The notes: generated by a model not told the origin, from the sequence alone. DNA of 64,000 nucleotides from Winogradskyella sp. (GCF_028282165.1 NZ_JANQIM010000006.1:62001-126000), one strand, 5' to 3'. Shown: positions 52,600-61,496, counted from the stretch's first letter. A program made the numbers and translations.

Positions 52600-52621
52600 G
52601 TTTTTTACCCCTATGGACTTG

Positions 52622-52656
52622 CCCGCCTTTAGAACACTAGGTGTTCTAAAGGCGGG
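52622..52656. repeat. perfect 16-bp hairpin
   Basis: CCCGCCTTTAGAACAC (52622-52637) and GTGTTCTAAAGGCGGG (52641-52656) are perfect inverted repeats around TAG. Its GC-rich ends stand out in this AT-rich DNA. There is no T-run, so a REP-like repeat is as likely as a terminator. Confidence 0.75.
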
Positions 52657-52729
52657 TGCAAATATAAGACATTTATTAAAAAACAACCAAACTATTTATT
52701 TCAAAATTCTATTTGATTATTTTTGAATT

Positions 52730-53365
52730 ATGGTCGACAAAGAACTCCTTCAGCCTTTCAATTATCAATTTGATTCTGAAATCCTAAGCAGTATTGCTGA
52801 TGCGGCATTTCTTAAGGTTTTTAGAAAAAACGATATCATCATAGATATTGGGCAAGCCCTCAATTTTATTCCGCTTTTAATAAGTGGTAATATAAAGGTA
52901 CTTCGAGAAGATGATCACGGTAACGAACTTTTGCTATACGTTTTAGAATCCGGGGATACATGTGCGATGTCATTAACATGCTGTATGGCAAAGTCCGCTA
53001 GCAAAATAAGAGCAGTTGCAGATGAAAATGTTACTGTAGTGATGATTCCTATTGATAAAATGCAACTTTGGTTTCAGAATAACGAAAGTTGGCAAAATTT
53101 TATATTACAAAGTTATCAAATCCGTTTTGACGAAATGCTAGAAACCATAGATACCCTTGCTTTTATGAAAATGGATGAACGTTTGTATAAATATCTTACC
53201 GACCAAGTAAAACTATCAGCTTCAACCACTTTAGAGATAACGCATCAGGATATTGCCGAAGATTTAAATACGTCAAGGGTCGTTATTTCACGATTATTAA
53301 AACAATTAGAAAAAGACCAAAAAATTATATTAGGACGAAATAAAATAGAAGTGCTAGATTTTTAG
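52730..53365 (+). CDS. Crp/Fnr family regulator with cysteine cluster
   Basis: The 211-residue protein has a cyclic-nucleotide-binding-type beta roll (FIPLLISGNIKVLREDDHGN) and a C-terminal HTH (EITHQDIAEDLNTSRVVISR). Within the roll is SGDTCAMSLTCCMAKSA with Cys78, Cys84 and Cys85, which suggests thiol or persulfide sensing rather than cAMP. It is the first gene of a reduced-sulfur cluster, 56 bases before the YeeE gene. Crp-like dyads lie downstream at 53366 and 55209. Confidence 0.9.
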   Translation: MVDKELLQPFNYQFDSEILSSIADAAFLKVFRKNDIIIDIGQALNFIPLLISGNIKVLREDDHGNELLLYVLESGDTCAMSLTCCMAKSASKIRAVADENVTVVMIPIDKMQLWFQNNESWQNFILQSYQIRFDEMLETIDTLAFMKMDERLYKYLTDQVKLSASTTLEITHQDIAEDLNTSRVVISRLLKQLEKDQKIILGRNKIEVLDF

Positions 53366-53379
53366 GTAACTTTAGTGAC
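53366..53379. promoter_or_regulatory. possible Crp/Fnr site before the YeeE genes
   Basis: GTAAC-TTTA-GTGAC is an imperfect dyad directly after the regulator stop codon, 43 bases before the next ATG. It is weaker than the site at 55209. Confidence 0.3.
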
Positions 53380-53421
53380 ACATACTCTATTTGTTTATTA
53401 TATTTTTGCTAAAAAATAACT

Positions 53422-53979
53422 ATGTCGTTTTTATCACAACCGTGGCCATGGTACATTGCTGGCCCAAGCATAGCTGTTGTTATGTTTTTACTTCTATACT
53501 TTGGCAAAACTTTCGGAATGTCTTCTAACCTTAGGACGCTTTGCGCTATTGGTGGTGCAGGAAAACGTGTTAAGTTTTTTAAAATGGACTGGCGTGATTA
53601 CCAATGGAACCTCATTGTTGTTCTAGGTGCGATTTTGGGCGGCTTTATTGCCCATACATTTCTAAAGAGTCCGGAAGCCATTGCATTAAGCGAACAAACC
53701 ATGAAAGACCTCAGCAGCTTAGGATTTACAAATGCTGGAGACACGCTTTTACCAAAAGAACTATTTGACTGGGAAAATGTATTTACCATAAAAGGCTTTT
53801 CAATTTTGATTATTGGGGGATTTTTGGTCGGTTTTGGAACCCGCTATGCTGGTGGTTGTACTTCTGGGCATGCCATTACAGGGCTAAGTAGTTTGCAATT
53901 ACCATCGTTAGTTGCAGTAGTTGGTTTCTTTTTAGGTGGTCTAATTATGATACATTTTATTTATCCAATATTGTTTTAA
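53422..53979 (+). CDS. YeeE/YedE family transporter (first half)
   Basis: The 185-residue membrane protein has about four helices and the family motif [20 protein letters not shown] (~residues 141-160), whose Cys relays thiosulfate in characterised homologs. The family imports thiosulfate or other sulfur species. It is half-size; the next gene, one base away, provides the second half. In a cluster with rhodanese and TauE, the substrate should be a reduced sulfur anion. Confidence 0.9.
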   Translation: MSFLSQPWPWYIAGPSIAVVMFLLLYFGKTFGMSSNLRTLCAIGGAGKRVKFFKMDWRDYQWNLIVVLGAILGGFIAHTFLKSPEAIALSEQTMKDLSSLGFTNAGDTLLPKELFDWENVFTIKGFSILIIGGFLVGFGTRYAGGCTSGHAITGLSSLQLPSLVAVVGFFLGGLIMIHFIYPILF

Positions 53980-53980
53980 A

Positions 53981-54397
53981 ATGGGAAAATATATAAAATT
54001 CTTTCTTGTAGGTATATTCTTCGGAATTGTATTGGTAAAATCTGAAGCCGTATCATGGTACCGCATTTTCGAAATGTTCAAATTTCAATCCTTCCATATG
54101 TATGGCATTATTGGTTCGGCTGTAGCAACTGGCGTGCTTTTGTTATTACTTTCAAAACGCATACAACTAAAAACCATCGAAGGTAGGTTTTTAAGAGTGC
54201 CATTAAAAGATCGAGGTTTTAGACGTTATATTATTGGCGGTAGTATTTTTGGGCTAGGTTGGGCACTTTGTGGTGCATGCCCAGGCCCTATGTATATTTT
54301 AGTTGGTACTGGGGTTTTTTCTATGTTTATAGTCATTATTGCCGCCCTCGTAGGCACATATATCTATGGCGTATTAAAAGATAAACTACCTCATTAA
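53981..54397 (+). CDS. YeeE/YedE family transporter (second half, DUF6691-like)
   Basis: The 138-residue protein has four membrane segments and the partner motif SIFGLGWALCGACPGPMYIL (~residues 87-106) with two Cys. Together with the preceding gene it would form a full YeeE-type transporter. It ends directly against the TauE ATG, so the three genes are translated as a unit. Confidence 0.88.
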   Translation: MGKYIKFFLVGIFFGIVLVKSEAVSWYRIFEMFKFQSFHMYGIIGSAVATGVLLLLLSKRIQLKTIEGRFLRVPLKDRGFRRYIIGGSIFGLGWALCGACPGPMYILVGTGVFSMFIVIIAALVGTYIYGVLKDKLPH

Positions 54398-55201
54398 ATG
54401 GAACTAGGTGAAATCTTAGGTTATTCTGGAGCACTAATCGTCGGTTTGGTTTTGGGCCTTATTGGCGGTGGCGGATCTATACTCACAGTGCCTATTTTCG
54501 TTTACTTTATCGGGCTAAACCCTATTTTGGCTACCGCATATTCTCTCTTTGTCGTCGGAGTCACCTCAATAATTGGTGCGTTTCAAAATTTTAAAAAAGG
54601 GCTAGTAGATGTAAAAACTGCTGTCATTTTTGCCGTTCCTGCATTTATTGCAGTGTATCTTACAAGACGCTATTTGGTACAAATGATTCCAGATGTTGTA
54701 TTTAGTATCGGAAATTTTGATGTTACCAACAACATCTTTATCATGGTGCTATTTGCCATAATAATGCTAATGGCCAGTTTTTCGATGATTAGAAATAACC
54801 GCGATGCACTTGAAAAAACAGAAAGCGAAACACAAGAATTCAATTATCCCTTAATCGCTATTGAAGGTTTAGTAGTAGGTGTTTTAACAGGCATTGTTGG
54901 TGCTGGTGGTGGCTTTCTCATTATCCCCGCTTTAGTTTTACTAGCCAAATTGCCCATGAAAAAAGCCGTCGGTACGTCGCTACTGATTATTGCCGTGAAA
55001 TCATTGATCGGATTTCTTGGTGATCTGTCTAACTTAAAGATAGACTGGCCATTTCTTATAGTCTTCACTAGTATTTCTATTGTAGGTATCATTCTTGGTG
55101 TCTATTTGTCTAAGTTTATCAGTGGCAAAAAACTGAAAAAAGGTTTTGGCTATTTCACCTTAATAATGGCTGCTTATATTATATATAAAGAACTGTTTTA
55201 A
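54398..55201 (+). CDS. TauE/SafE family sulfite/sulfonate exporter
   Basis: The 267-residue inner-membrane protein has about eight helices with two family repeats (LGLIGGGGSILTVPIFVYFI; TGIVGAGGGFLIIPALVLLA). TauE/SafE proteins export sulfite, sulfoacetate or related anions. Here it probably removes sulfite made by sulfur oxidation in the same cluster. It starts immediately after the stop of the preceding gene. Confidence 0.92.
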   Translation: MELGEILGYSGALIVGLVLGLIGGGGSILTVPIFVYFIGLNPILATAYSLFVVGVTSIIGAFQNFKKGLVDVKTAVIFAVPAFIAVYLTRRYLVQMIPDVVFSIGNFDVTNNIFIMVLFAIIMLMASFSMIRNNRDALEKTESETQEFNYPLIAIEGLVVGVLTGIVGAGGGFLIIPALVLLAKLPMKKAVGTSLLIIAVKSLIGFLGDLSNLKIDWPFLIVFTSISIVGIILGVYLSKFISGKKLKKGFGYFTLIMAAYIIYKELF

Positions 55202-55208
55202 CAGTCTT

Positions 55209-55224
55209 TGTGATAAAAGTCACA
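55209..55224. promoter_or_regulatory. Crp-type operator TGTGA-N6-TCACA
   Basis: The site is a perfect dyad identical in form to the well-known CRP consensus. It lies 44 bases before the ATG of the MBL-rhodanese gene and 20 bases before a -7-like TAAATTTG. The Crp/Fnr protein encoded 2 kb upstream is the obvious candidate. Confidence 0.6.
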
Positions 55225-55268
55225 TATCAAAAATTGAACTTTCGTAAATTTGTAAAAATATTTGAACT

Positions 55269-56675
55269 ATGAAAATCGAACAATTATACACAGGATGTTT
55301 GGCACAAGGTGCCTACTACATAGAATCTGAAGGAGAAGTTGCTATCATAGACCCTTTACGTGAAACGCAACAATATATTGATAGAGCCAAAGCTAATAAT
55401 GCAACAATAAAATACATTTTAGAGACGCATTTTCATGCAGATTTTGTTTCTGGCCATGTTGATTTAGCAAAGAAAACTGGTGCTACTATAGTTTTTGGGC
55501 CAGGAGCATCTACAGAATATGACATTCACTCAGCAACGGATGGTGAAGAATTAAAGTTGGGAAAACTTACTATTAAAGTTTTACACACGCCAGGTCATAC
55601 TCTAGAATCTGTAACGTATCTGCTCATAGACGAAAATGGTAAGGACCATGCTATTTTTTCTGGTGACACTTTATTTTTAGGAGATGTTGGTAGACCAGAC
55701 CTTGCTATTAAATCTGACCTAACTAAAGAAGATTTGGCAGGCATGTTATTTGATTCTCTCCGTACTAAGATTATGCCGCTCGCAGATGATGTTATTGTCT
55801 ATCCTGCCCATGGTGCTGGATCGGCATGTGGAAAAAACCTCAGCAAAGAAACTGTTGGAATTTTAGGTGAACAAAAACAAACCAATTATGCCCTACGAGC
55901 AGATATGACCAAAGATGAGTTTGTGAAGGAAGTACTAGACGGTATTGCACCACCACCACAATATTTTGCAAAAAATGCCATGATGAATAAGATGGGTTAT
56001 GACACATTTGATTCTATCTTAAAAACTGGAGATACTCCTTTAAATCCAGAAGAATTTGAAGCCTTGGCTAATCATGAATCTGCACTAGTTTTAGACGTAA
56101 GATCGCAGTCAGAATATGTCAAAAGCCATATTCCAAATTCTATTTTTATTGGATTAAATGGGCAATTTGCACCTTGGGTTGGTGCCTTAATCACCGACTT
56201 AAAACAACCTATTGTTTTGGTGGTTCCCGAAGGTAAATCTGCAGAAGCCGTCACACGATTGTCTCGTGTGGGTTACGACAATACTTTGGGTTATCTCGAA
56301 GGTGGTATTGAAGCTTGGAAAGATGCAGGAAAAGACATTGATACTTTAGAATCTATTTCAGCAGAAGAATTTGCCAGTAGAGCAAAATCTTCAGATGTTA
56401 ATGTTTTAGATGTTAGAAAAGATGGTGAATATAAAAGTATGCATCTCGAACAAGCGCAGCATCTATCTTTGGATTATATCAACGAAAAAATGAACGAAGT
56501 CTCTAATGACAAAACTTATTACATACACTGTGCCGGAGGGTATAGATCGGTTATTGCAGCGTCTATACTAAAAGCTAGAGGATTTAATAATTTAATAGAT
56601 ATTGCTGGAGGATTTGGAGCAATTAAAAAAACAGATTTACCAACTACTGATTTCGTTTGCCCATCAACATTATAA
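55269..56675 (+). CDS. MBL-fold persulfide dioxygenase-like hydrolase with two rhodanese domains
   Basis: The 468-residue protein has a metallo-beta-lactamase domain (residues 1-240) with ETHFHADFVSGH, HTPGHTLESV and SGDTLFLGDVGRPD as in ETHE1/Blh persulfide dioxygenases. Two rhodanese domains follow. The first (~270-360) lacks the active-site Cys (VVPEGKS); the second (~370-455) has it (HCAGGYRS). It oxidises glutathione persulfide or a similar thiol to sulfite and transfers sulfur. It probably works with the exporters just upstream. Confidence 0.92.
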   Translation: MKIEQLYTGCLAQGAYYIESEGEVAIIDPLRETQQYIDRAKANNATIKYILETHFHADFVSGHVDLAKKTGATIVFGPGASTEYDIHSATDGEELKLGKLTIKVLHTPGHTLESVTYLLIDENGKDHAIFSGDTLFLGDVGRPDLAIKSDLTKEDLAGMLFDSLRTKIMPLADDVIVYPAHGAGSACGKNLSKETVGILGEQKQTNYALRADMTKDEFVKEVLDGIAPPPQYFAKNAMMNKMGYDTFDSILKTGDTPLNPEEFEALANHESALVLDVRSQSEYVKSHIPNSIFIGLNGQFAPWVGALITDLKQPIVLVVPEGKSAEAVTRLSRVGYDNTLGYLEGGIEAWKDAGKDIDTLESISAEEFASRAKSSDVNVLDVRKDGEYKSMHLEQAQHLSLDYINEKMNEVSNDKTYYIHCAGGYRSVIAASILKARGFNNLIDIAGGFGAIKKTDLPTTDFVCPSTL

Positions 56676-56685
56676 ATCATCGGTT

Positions 56686-56892
56686 ATGAAAAAAAATATG
56701 AGTAATTTAGATAAGGGGATACGCATACTCATTGCAATAGGCGTAGCCTTATTGTATTATTTTAATATCATTGAAGGCACCTTAGTATATGTCTTAATGG
56801 CTATTGCTATTATATTTCTAATTACGAGTCTAATCAATTTCTGTCCACTTTACAGAATTTTCGGTATTAGTACCTGTAAAACAAAAATCTAA
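56686..56892 (+). CDS. DUF2892 (YgaP-like) small membrane protein
   Basis: The 68-residue protein starts MKKNMSNLDKGIRILIAIGV and has two membrane helices, ending in FCPLYRIFGISTCKTK. This is the DUF2892 domain, often fused to rhodanese in YgaP. I chose the ATG at 56686, 10 bases after the MBL gene stop. An in-frame upstream extension would overlap that gene and lacks family similarity. Confidence 0.88.
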   Translation: MKKNMSNLDKGIRILIAIGVALLYYFNIIEGTLVYVLMAIAIIFLITSLINFCPLYRIFGISTCKTKI

Positions 56893-56897
56893 AAAAT

Positions 56898-57167
56898 ATG
56901 GAAACAACGCTTCAGATACAGAACCTTAAATGTAGTGGATGTGCTAATACCATTATTATTCAATTATCCAAACTCAATGGAGTATCAGACGTTACGGTAA
57001 ATAATGATACCGACGAAGTTAGTTTTAATTATACTTCGGAAAATGAGCTTAAAACCGTAGAAAAGAAATTATCCGATCTAGGATATCCAATGCTTGGTGA
57101 AGCTAATCCCTTACCCAAAAAAGCCAAGTCATTTGTGAGTTGTGCGATAGGAAGAATGACAAAATAA
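56898..57167 (+). CDS. heavy-metal-associated (HMA) domain protein
   Basis: The 89-residue protein has a ferredoxin-like HMA fold with the metal motif LKCSGCANT (CxxC) and NGVSDVTVNNDTDEVSF. Such proteins carry Cu+ or similar soft metals. It is last in the sulfur cluster, five bases after DUF2892. In this setting, thiol or persulfide carriage is an alternative to copper. Confidence 0.87.
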   Translation: METTLQIQNLKCSGCANTIIIQLSKLNGVSDVTVNNDTDEVSFNYTSENELKTVEKKLSDLGYPMLGEANPLPKKAKSFVSCAIGRMTK

Positions 57168-57168
57168 A

Positions 57169-57197
57169 AAAATCCCACAAAAAGTGGGATTTTCTTT
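57169..57197. terminator. bidirectional terminator between HMA and clpS genes
   Basis: AAAATCCCAC (57169-57178) pairs perfectly with GTGGGATTTT (57184-57193) around AAAAA. T-runs follow on both strands. It ends the sulfur cluster and the clpS operon. Confidence 0.9.
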
Positions 57198-57469
57198 TAT
57201 ACTATTTCAGCACTAAGCCCAGCCTGAAGAAGCTTAGAGCATCTTGGTTTTAAATCTTCGTAGGGCCCTGTTTTTACAGTGCACTTTCCTTTGTAATGAA
57301 CTATAATAGAGCACTGCTCTGCCTGTTCGGGTGTATGATCACAAGCATAAATCAATGTATCTATAACATGGTCAAACGTGTTAACATCATCATTAAACAA
57401 AACAATTTCATTTTGTTTTAAGACGTCTTCCTCTAGAAGCAATTCTTCGGATAGTTTTTCTTTTGTCAT
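57197..57469 (-). CDS. clpS: ATP-dependent Clp protease adaptor ClpS
   Basis: The 90-residue protein has the ClpS core (IVLFNDDVNTFDHVIDTLIY with the N-degron pocket Asn-Asp, then HTPEQAEQCSIIVHYKGKCT). ClpS hands N-degron substrates to ClpAP. It lies 39 bases downstream of prmA on the same strand. The C-terminus lies against the shared terminator. Confidence 0.93.
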   Translation of the reverse strand: MTKEKLSEELLLEEDVLKQNEIVLFNDDVNTFDHVIDTLIYACDHTPEQAEQCSIIVHYKGKCTVKTGPYEDLKPRCSKLLQAGLSAEIV

Positions 57470-57508
57470 AGCAGTACAGGATTTTGAGGGTTTATCATTT
57501 AGACTCTA

Positions 57509-58345
57509 CTAATTTATAAATTTTAACGAAACCCACTCGCCTCTTTGTATAATTTCGTCCAACTTTAACAGGAATGCATTGCATTTCTCTTCAATAAGCG
57601 TAATATCTGCTTTATAAAACCCACTTAAAAATAACACCCCTTTTGCATTTAGGCATTTAGCATAATGTGGAATGTCTTCTAACAATATATTTCTATTAAT
57701 ATTGGCAATAATAATATCATATTTTCTATTTTCTATCTGCTTAACATCTCCTTCATAAACTGAAATATACTTGCAATCATTCCGCTCCACATTTTCTAAA
57801 CTATTAATATAGCACCAATGATCAATATCGATAGCATCTAACCGATTAGCCCCAACTTTCTCTGCCAGAATAGCTAACACACCTGTGCCACAGCCCATAT
57901 CCAAAACCGATTTATCCTTAAAGTCATTTTTAAGAATATGTTGAATCATCATATGTGTTGTTTCATGATGACCTGTACCAAAGCTCATCTTTGGCTCTAT
58001 AACTAAATCGTACTTAGTATTCGGCTTTTCGTGAAACGGTGCACGAACGGTTACCAAATCATCGACTATAATAGGTTTAAAATTCTTTTCCCATTCCGCA
58101 TTCCAGTTGGTTTGCTCTATTTCATTGAATTCATAAGTAATTATAAATTCATCCGAATTTAGAACATGAATGTCTTCTAGAATAAAGGCATTCCAATCAT
58201 CTTTTTGAATATAAGCGGTTAGACCTTCCTCGTTTTCTACAAAACTCTCAAAACCGGCACAACCCAATTCAGCAATAAGAATTTCAGTTGCTGGCTGTAG
58301 CGGTTCTACTTTAAAATCATAGCCTATGTAAATTGGGCTAGACAT
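57509..58345 (-). CDS. prmA: ribosomal protein L11 methyltransferase
   Basis: The 278-residue SAM-dependent methyltransferase has motif I VLDMGCGTGVLAILAEKVGA, the preceding EPKMSFGTGHHETTHMMIQH and IIANINRNILLEDIP as post-motif. It methylates L11. It shares one base with the tpiA stop, so the two are translationally coupled, a usual flavobacterial arrangement. Confidence 0.94.
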   Translation of the reverse strand: MSSPIYIGYDFKVEPLQPATEILIAELGCAGFESFVENEEGLTAYIQKDDWNAFILEDIHVLNSDEFIITYEFNEIEQTNWNAEWEKNFKPIIVDDLVTVRAPFHEKPNTKYDLVIEPKMSFGTGHHETTHMMIQHILKNDFKDKSVLDMGCGTGVLAILAEKVGANRLDAIDIDHWCYINSLENVERNDCKYISVYEGDVKQIENRKYDIIIANINRNILLEDIPHYAKCLNAKGVLFLSGFYKADITLIEEKCNAFLLKLDEIIQRGEWVSLKFIN

Positions 58346-59094
58346 TAAAAGGCATTGACAATTGCAAAGAAATCTTCGGCTTTGAGAGAAGCCCCACCTA
58401 TTAAACCACCATCTACATCTGGCTTTGAGAATATCTCTTTTGCATTACTTGGCTTTACACTACCTCCATAAAGGATAGAAATCGAATCAGCCACATCATT
58501 ACCGTATTTTTCTGCTATGGTTTTTCTAATAAACGCGTGCATCGTTTGTGCCTGATCTGGTGTTGCTGTTTCTCCAGTGCCAATCGCCCAAACAGGTTCA
58601 TAAGCCAATACGATATGTTTAAATGCATCGGTACTTAAATGAAATAATGCATTTTTTAATTGGCTTTCAACAATGATTTCTTCATTGCCTGATTTTCTAT
58701 CGGACAATTCTTCACCAAAACAAAAAATTACTCGCATGCCATTTGCCAAAGCAGCATCTACTTTCTTAGCTAGAGATTCATCGGTTTCATTAAAATAGGC
58801 ACGGCGTTCACTATGCCCAAGGATTACGGTTTGTATGCCTATACTCTTTAACATCCCAGCACTGATCTCTCCTGTATAAGCTCCATTTTCTGCAAAGTGC
58901 ATGTTCTGAGCAATAACTTCTATCCCACTTTGCTTTGCAGATTGAAAGGCATGCCATAGATTAGTGAATGTTGGAGCAATCATTACTTCAGCATCAGAAG
59001 TCTTTTCTTGCTTTTTTAATTCTACAATTAATGTTTCGGTCTGAATTAAACCATTATTCATTTTCCAGTTTCCAGCGACGATATGTTTTCTCAT
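58345..59094 (-). CDS. tpiA: triose-phosphate isomerase
   Basis: The 249-residue TIM-barrel enzyme interconverts DHAP and G3P. It shows the N-terminal AGNWKMN with catalytic Asn and Lys, catalytic His in ILGHSERR, catalytic Glu in AYEPVWAIGTG and the phosphate loop GGSVKPSNA. It is located between the ABC permease and prmA. Confidence 0.97.
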   Translation of the reverse strand: MRKHIVAGNWKMNNGLIQTETLIVELKKQEKTSDAEVMIAPTFTNLWHAFQSAKQSGIEVIAQNMHFAENGAYTGEISAGMLKSIGIQTVILGHSERRAYFNETDESLAKKVDAALANGMRVIFCFGEELSDRKSGNEEIIVESQLKNALFHLSTDAFKHIVLAYEPVWAIGTGETATPDQAQTMHAFIRKTIAEKYGNDVADSISILYGGSVKPSNAKEIFSKPDVDGGLIGGASLKAEDFFAIVNAF

Positions 59095-59177
59095 TGTGGT
59101 ATGTTTTGAGTTCCTAATTAAGTATACAAAAATAAGACTTTAATGGAGAAAGGAGACCTGTTAGCCTAAGGTAATTG

Positions 59178-60254
59178 TTAAGTCAATTTTACGCGTGGAT
59201 CTAACCATGCATAGATGACATCAACCAGAATATTGATAGTGATAAATACAATGGCTATAACCAATACAGCTCCCATAATTACTGGCAAATCCAAAGTATT
59301 TAATGCATTAACAATTTCTTTTCCCAAACCGTTCCAGCCGAAAATATATTCTACAAAGACCGCACCAGCCAACATCGATGCAAACCAACCAGAAATAGCT
59401 GTAACAACAGGGTTTAACGCATTTTTTACTGCGTGGTTTTTTACAACCTGAAACTCACTCAACCCCTTTGCACGTGCAGTTCTTATATAATCTTGGGCCA
59501 TCACTTCCAACAAAGAATTTCGCATCAATTGAATAACAACGGCTAATGGTCTTATGCCCAAAACAATAGCGGGAAGTATTAAATTTTTCCATTTAATGGT
59601 CATTTTCTCGCCAAAATCATCAAGTTCATAGAGACTTCCTGTCATCTCTAAATTGGTATACTTGTGAAGCACAAACCCAAACAGCCAAGCAAACAAAATA
59701 GCACTAAAAAAAGAAGGTACGCTCATACCCAGCGTACTTAATACCTGAATAGCCTTGTCTAACCAAGTATCCTTATATAATGCTGAAATTATTCCGAAAA
59801 TAACACCAAGTATTATGGCAATAGTAATAGCCGACACTGCTAAAACAAATGTATTAGGAATGGTTTCACCTATAACCTCTGTTACTTTTTTGCCTTGTTT
59901 GGTAAAAGACTCCCTTAAATAAGGGGTTTTAATAACTGTTGTTGTATTTCCTACTGTGAATAACTTAGCAGCGTTGTATTTATTTGGACTTAAGTATGTG
60001 TAATCTTCTGTATGATTTGAATGAAAAGAAATCGGTGACAAATCATTGAGATAATATAAATACTGGGTTCCTAGAGATTTATCAAAACCATACTTTTTCT
60101 TAACGGCTTCGACTTGTTCTGCAGTTTGATTCTGACCCAACATCATTTTAGCAGGATCGCCTGGGAGTATTGTAAATAAAAAGAAGATGACCGTAACAAC
60201 ACCTAATAAGGTGATAAAGGCATAAAATAGTTTATTTATTAAATATTGAATCAA
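59178..60254 (-). CDS. ABC transporter permease (DppB/OppB type)
   Basis: The 358-residue inner-membrane protein has an N-terminal helix (AFITLLGVVTVIFFLFTILP), a ~100-residue periplasmic insert, five more helices and the binding-protein-dependent transport signature TARAKGLSEFQVVKNHAVKN near residue 260. It belongs to the peptide/nickel class. No partner permease, ATPase or binding protein is adjacent, so these must be encoded elsewhere. Confidence 0.9.
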   Translation of the reverse strand: MIQYLINKLFYAFITLLGVVTVIFFLFTILPGDPAKMMLGQNQTAEQVEAVKKKYGFDKSLGTQYLYYLNDLSPISFHSNHTEDYTYLSPNKYNAAKLFTVGNTTTVIKTPYLRESFTKQGKKVTEVIGETIPNTFVLAVSAITIAIILGVIFGIISALYKDTWLDKAIQVLSTLGMSVPSFFSAILFAWLFGFVLHKYTNLEMTGSLYELDDFGEKMTIKWKNLILPAIVLGIRPLAVVIQLMRNSLLEVMAQDYIRTARAKGLSEFQVVKNHAVKNALNPVVTAISGWFASMLAGAVFVEYIFGWNGLGKEIVNALNTLDLPVIMGAVLVIAIVFITINILVDVIYAWLDPRVKLT

Positions 60255-60319
60255 AATGTTCTACTGGTGATAAATCCAAATTCCATCATACTAACTACTT
60301 ACTGCTACTGAAAACTGAG

Positions 60320-61414
60320 CTAGAGTTCAATATCTTCAATATCGTTCCAATGTGCTTTATTAACTACAGTTCCTTTTTCCAAAAGTACTATACCAGGATT
60401 AGCACGTACGATGGTTTTAATCACCTTTTCGTCACACAAATAAAAGTCAAAATTCAACGAATAATCTTGTTTTACCTTTTGCTTGGCATCATTACCTGAA
60501 GACGTTAAACCAATAACGGTATATCCTTTTGAGATAGCCTCATCAGTTAAACCCCTCAATTTTGCAACACCATCAGATTCGGATGTGGCAATGTTATACA
60601 TAGCTACAATCATCAACTTTTCTTTTTCTAAAAAGTAGGTAGTTAATTCTTCATCTTCAGATTCAATTGAAAAATCTTGTATGGGAGGTATATAACCTTC
60701 ATCAATGGTCTTGGTTTCAACTCCAACATATTCACCTTCTACTGAAGGATAACTGCCGTTGGTAACAAACTCTTTTTCCTCACCATTTACCTTAAAGGTC
60801 CAAGTATACTCCAAAATAGGTTTGGGAGCACCTTCTGGAATTCTCATTTGCTCTTGAATATTTTTACCTATGGCATAGGCTCTAAAATCTATAGATGGCA
60901 AATGCATCAGCACATGATAGCCAAACCAAAGTGAAATTATAAAACTCAATAAAGCAATAATAGTTGTTGGCAATTTTGAAAAAATAGGGTTAATATGCTT
61001 AAGTCCATAAACCAATACTAATATAAAGACCAGAAGAATAATATCCTTAGCAAAACTTTCCCATGGTGTTAATTTTAAGGCATCTCCAAAACAACCGCAA
61101 TCCTTAACCTTATCGAAATACGCAGAATAAAATGTTAAGAAAGTGAAGAACACGATCATTGCCAATAAACTATAAACCGTAAATTTTGGAAGATAGCCTA
61201 TTAATAAAAAGACACCTAAAACGACTTCAAAAACGACAACAAAAACAGAAATCAGCAAGGCATAAGGAATCAAAAATTCCATATTTAAAACATCTGCACC
61301 AAAATATTCCTGTAACTTATATGAAAAGCCAAGAGGATCATTAAGCTTGATAAACCCAGAAATAATGAATAAGACTCCAACAAAAATTCTACTTATTTGT
61401 ACTAAATACTTCAT
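60320..61414 (-). CDS. BT_3928-like protein: DoxX membrane domain plus thioredoxin-like domain
   Basis: The ~364-residue protein has an N-terminal DoxX-like membrane domain (four helices, to ~residue 150; DKVKDCGCFGDALKLTPWES resembles MauE/DoxX thiol relays). A C-terminal extracytoplasmic thioredoxin-like part (from ~230) lacks CxxC. It may recycle disulfides or quinones. I chose the ATG at 61414; the ATG at 61426 lies in a dispersed repeat. It is upstream of the ABC permease. Confidence 0.88.
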   Translation of the reverse strand: MKYLVQISRIFVGVLFIISGFIKLNDPLGFSYKLQEYFGADVLNMEFLIPYALLISVFVVVFEVVLGVFLLIGYLPKFTVYSLLAMIVFFTFLTFYSAYFDKVKDCGCFGDALKLTPWESFAKDIILLVFILVLVYGLKHINPIFSKLPTTIIALLSFIISLWFGYHVLMHLPSIDFRAYAIGKNIQEQMRIPEGAPKPILEYTWTFKVNGEEKEFVTNGSYPSVEGEYVGVETKTIDEGYIPPIQDFSIESEDEELTTYFLEKEKLMIVAMYNIATSESDGVAKLRGLTDEAISKGYTVIGLTSSGNDAKQKVKQDYSLNFDFYLCDEKVIKTIVRANPGIVLLEKGTVVNKAHWNDIEDIEL

Positions 61415-61421
61415 ATTCTCT

Positions 61422-61494
61422 GTCATTCCCGCATAGGCAGGAATCTATTTTTTAGTTATAATTCTATTAGAATTCCTACTTTCGCAGGAATGAT
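61422..61494. repeat. dispersed double-hairpin repeat, copy B
   Basis: GTCATTCCCGCATAGGCAGGAATCTA at the left and AATTCCTACTTTCGCAGGAATGAT at the right (each shown here in parts: left arm 61422-61447, right arm about 61471-61494) match copy A at 4378-4457 with several changes. It ends 7 bases before the start codon of the BT_3928-like gene. Confidence 0.8.
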
Positions 61495-61496
61495 AA

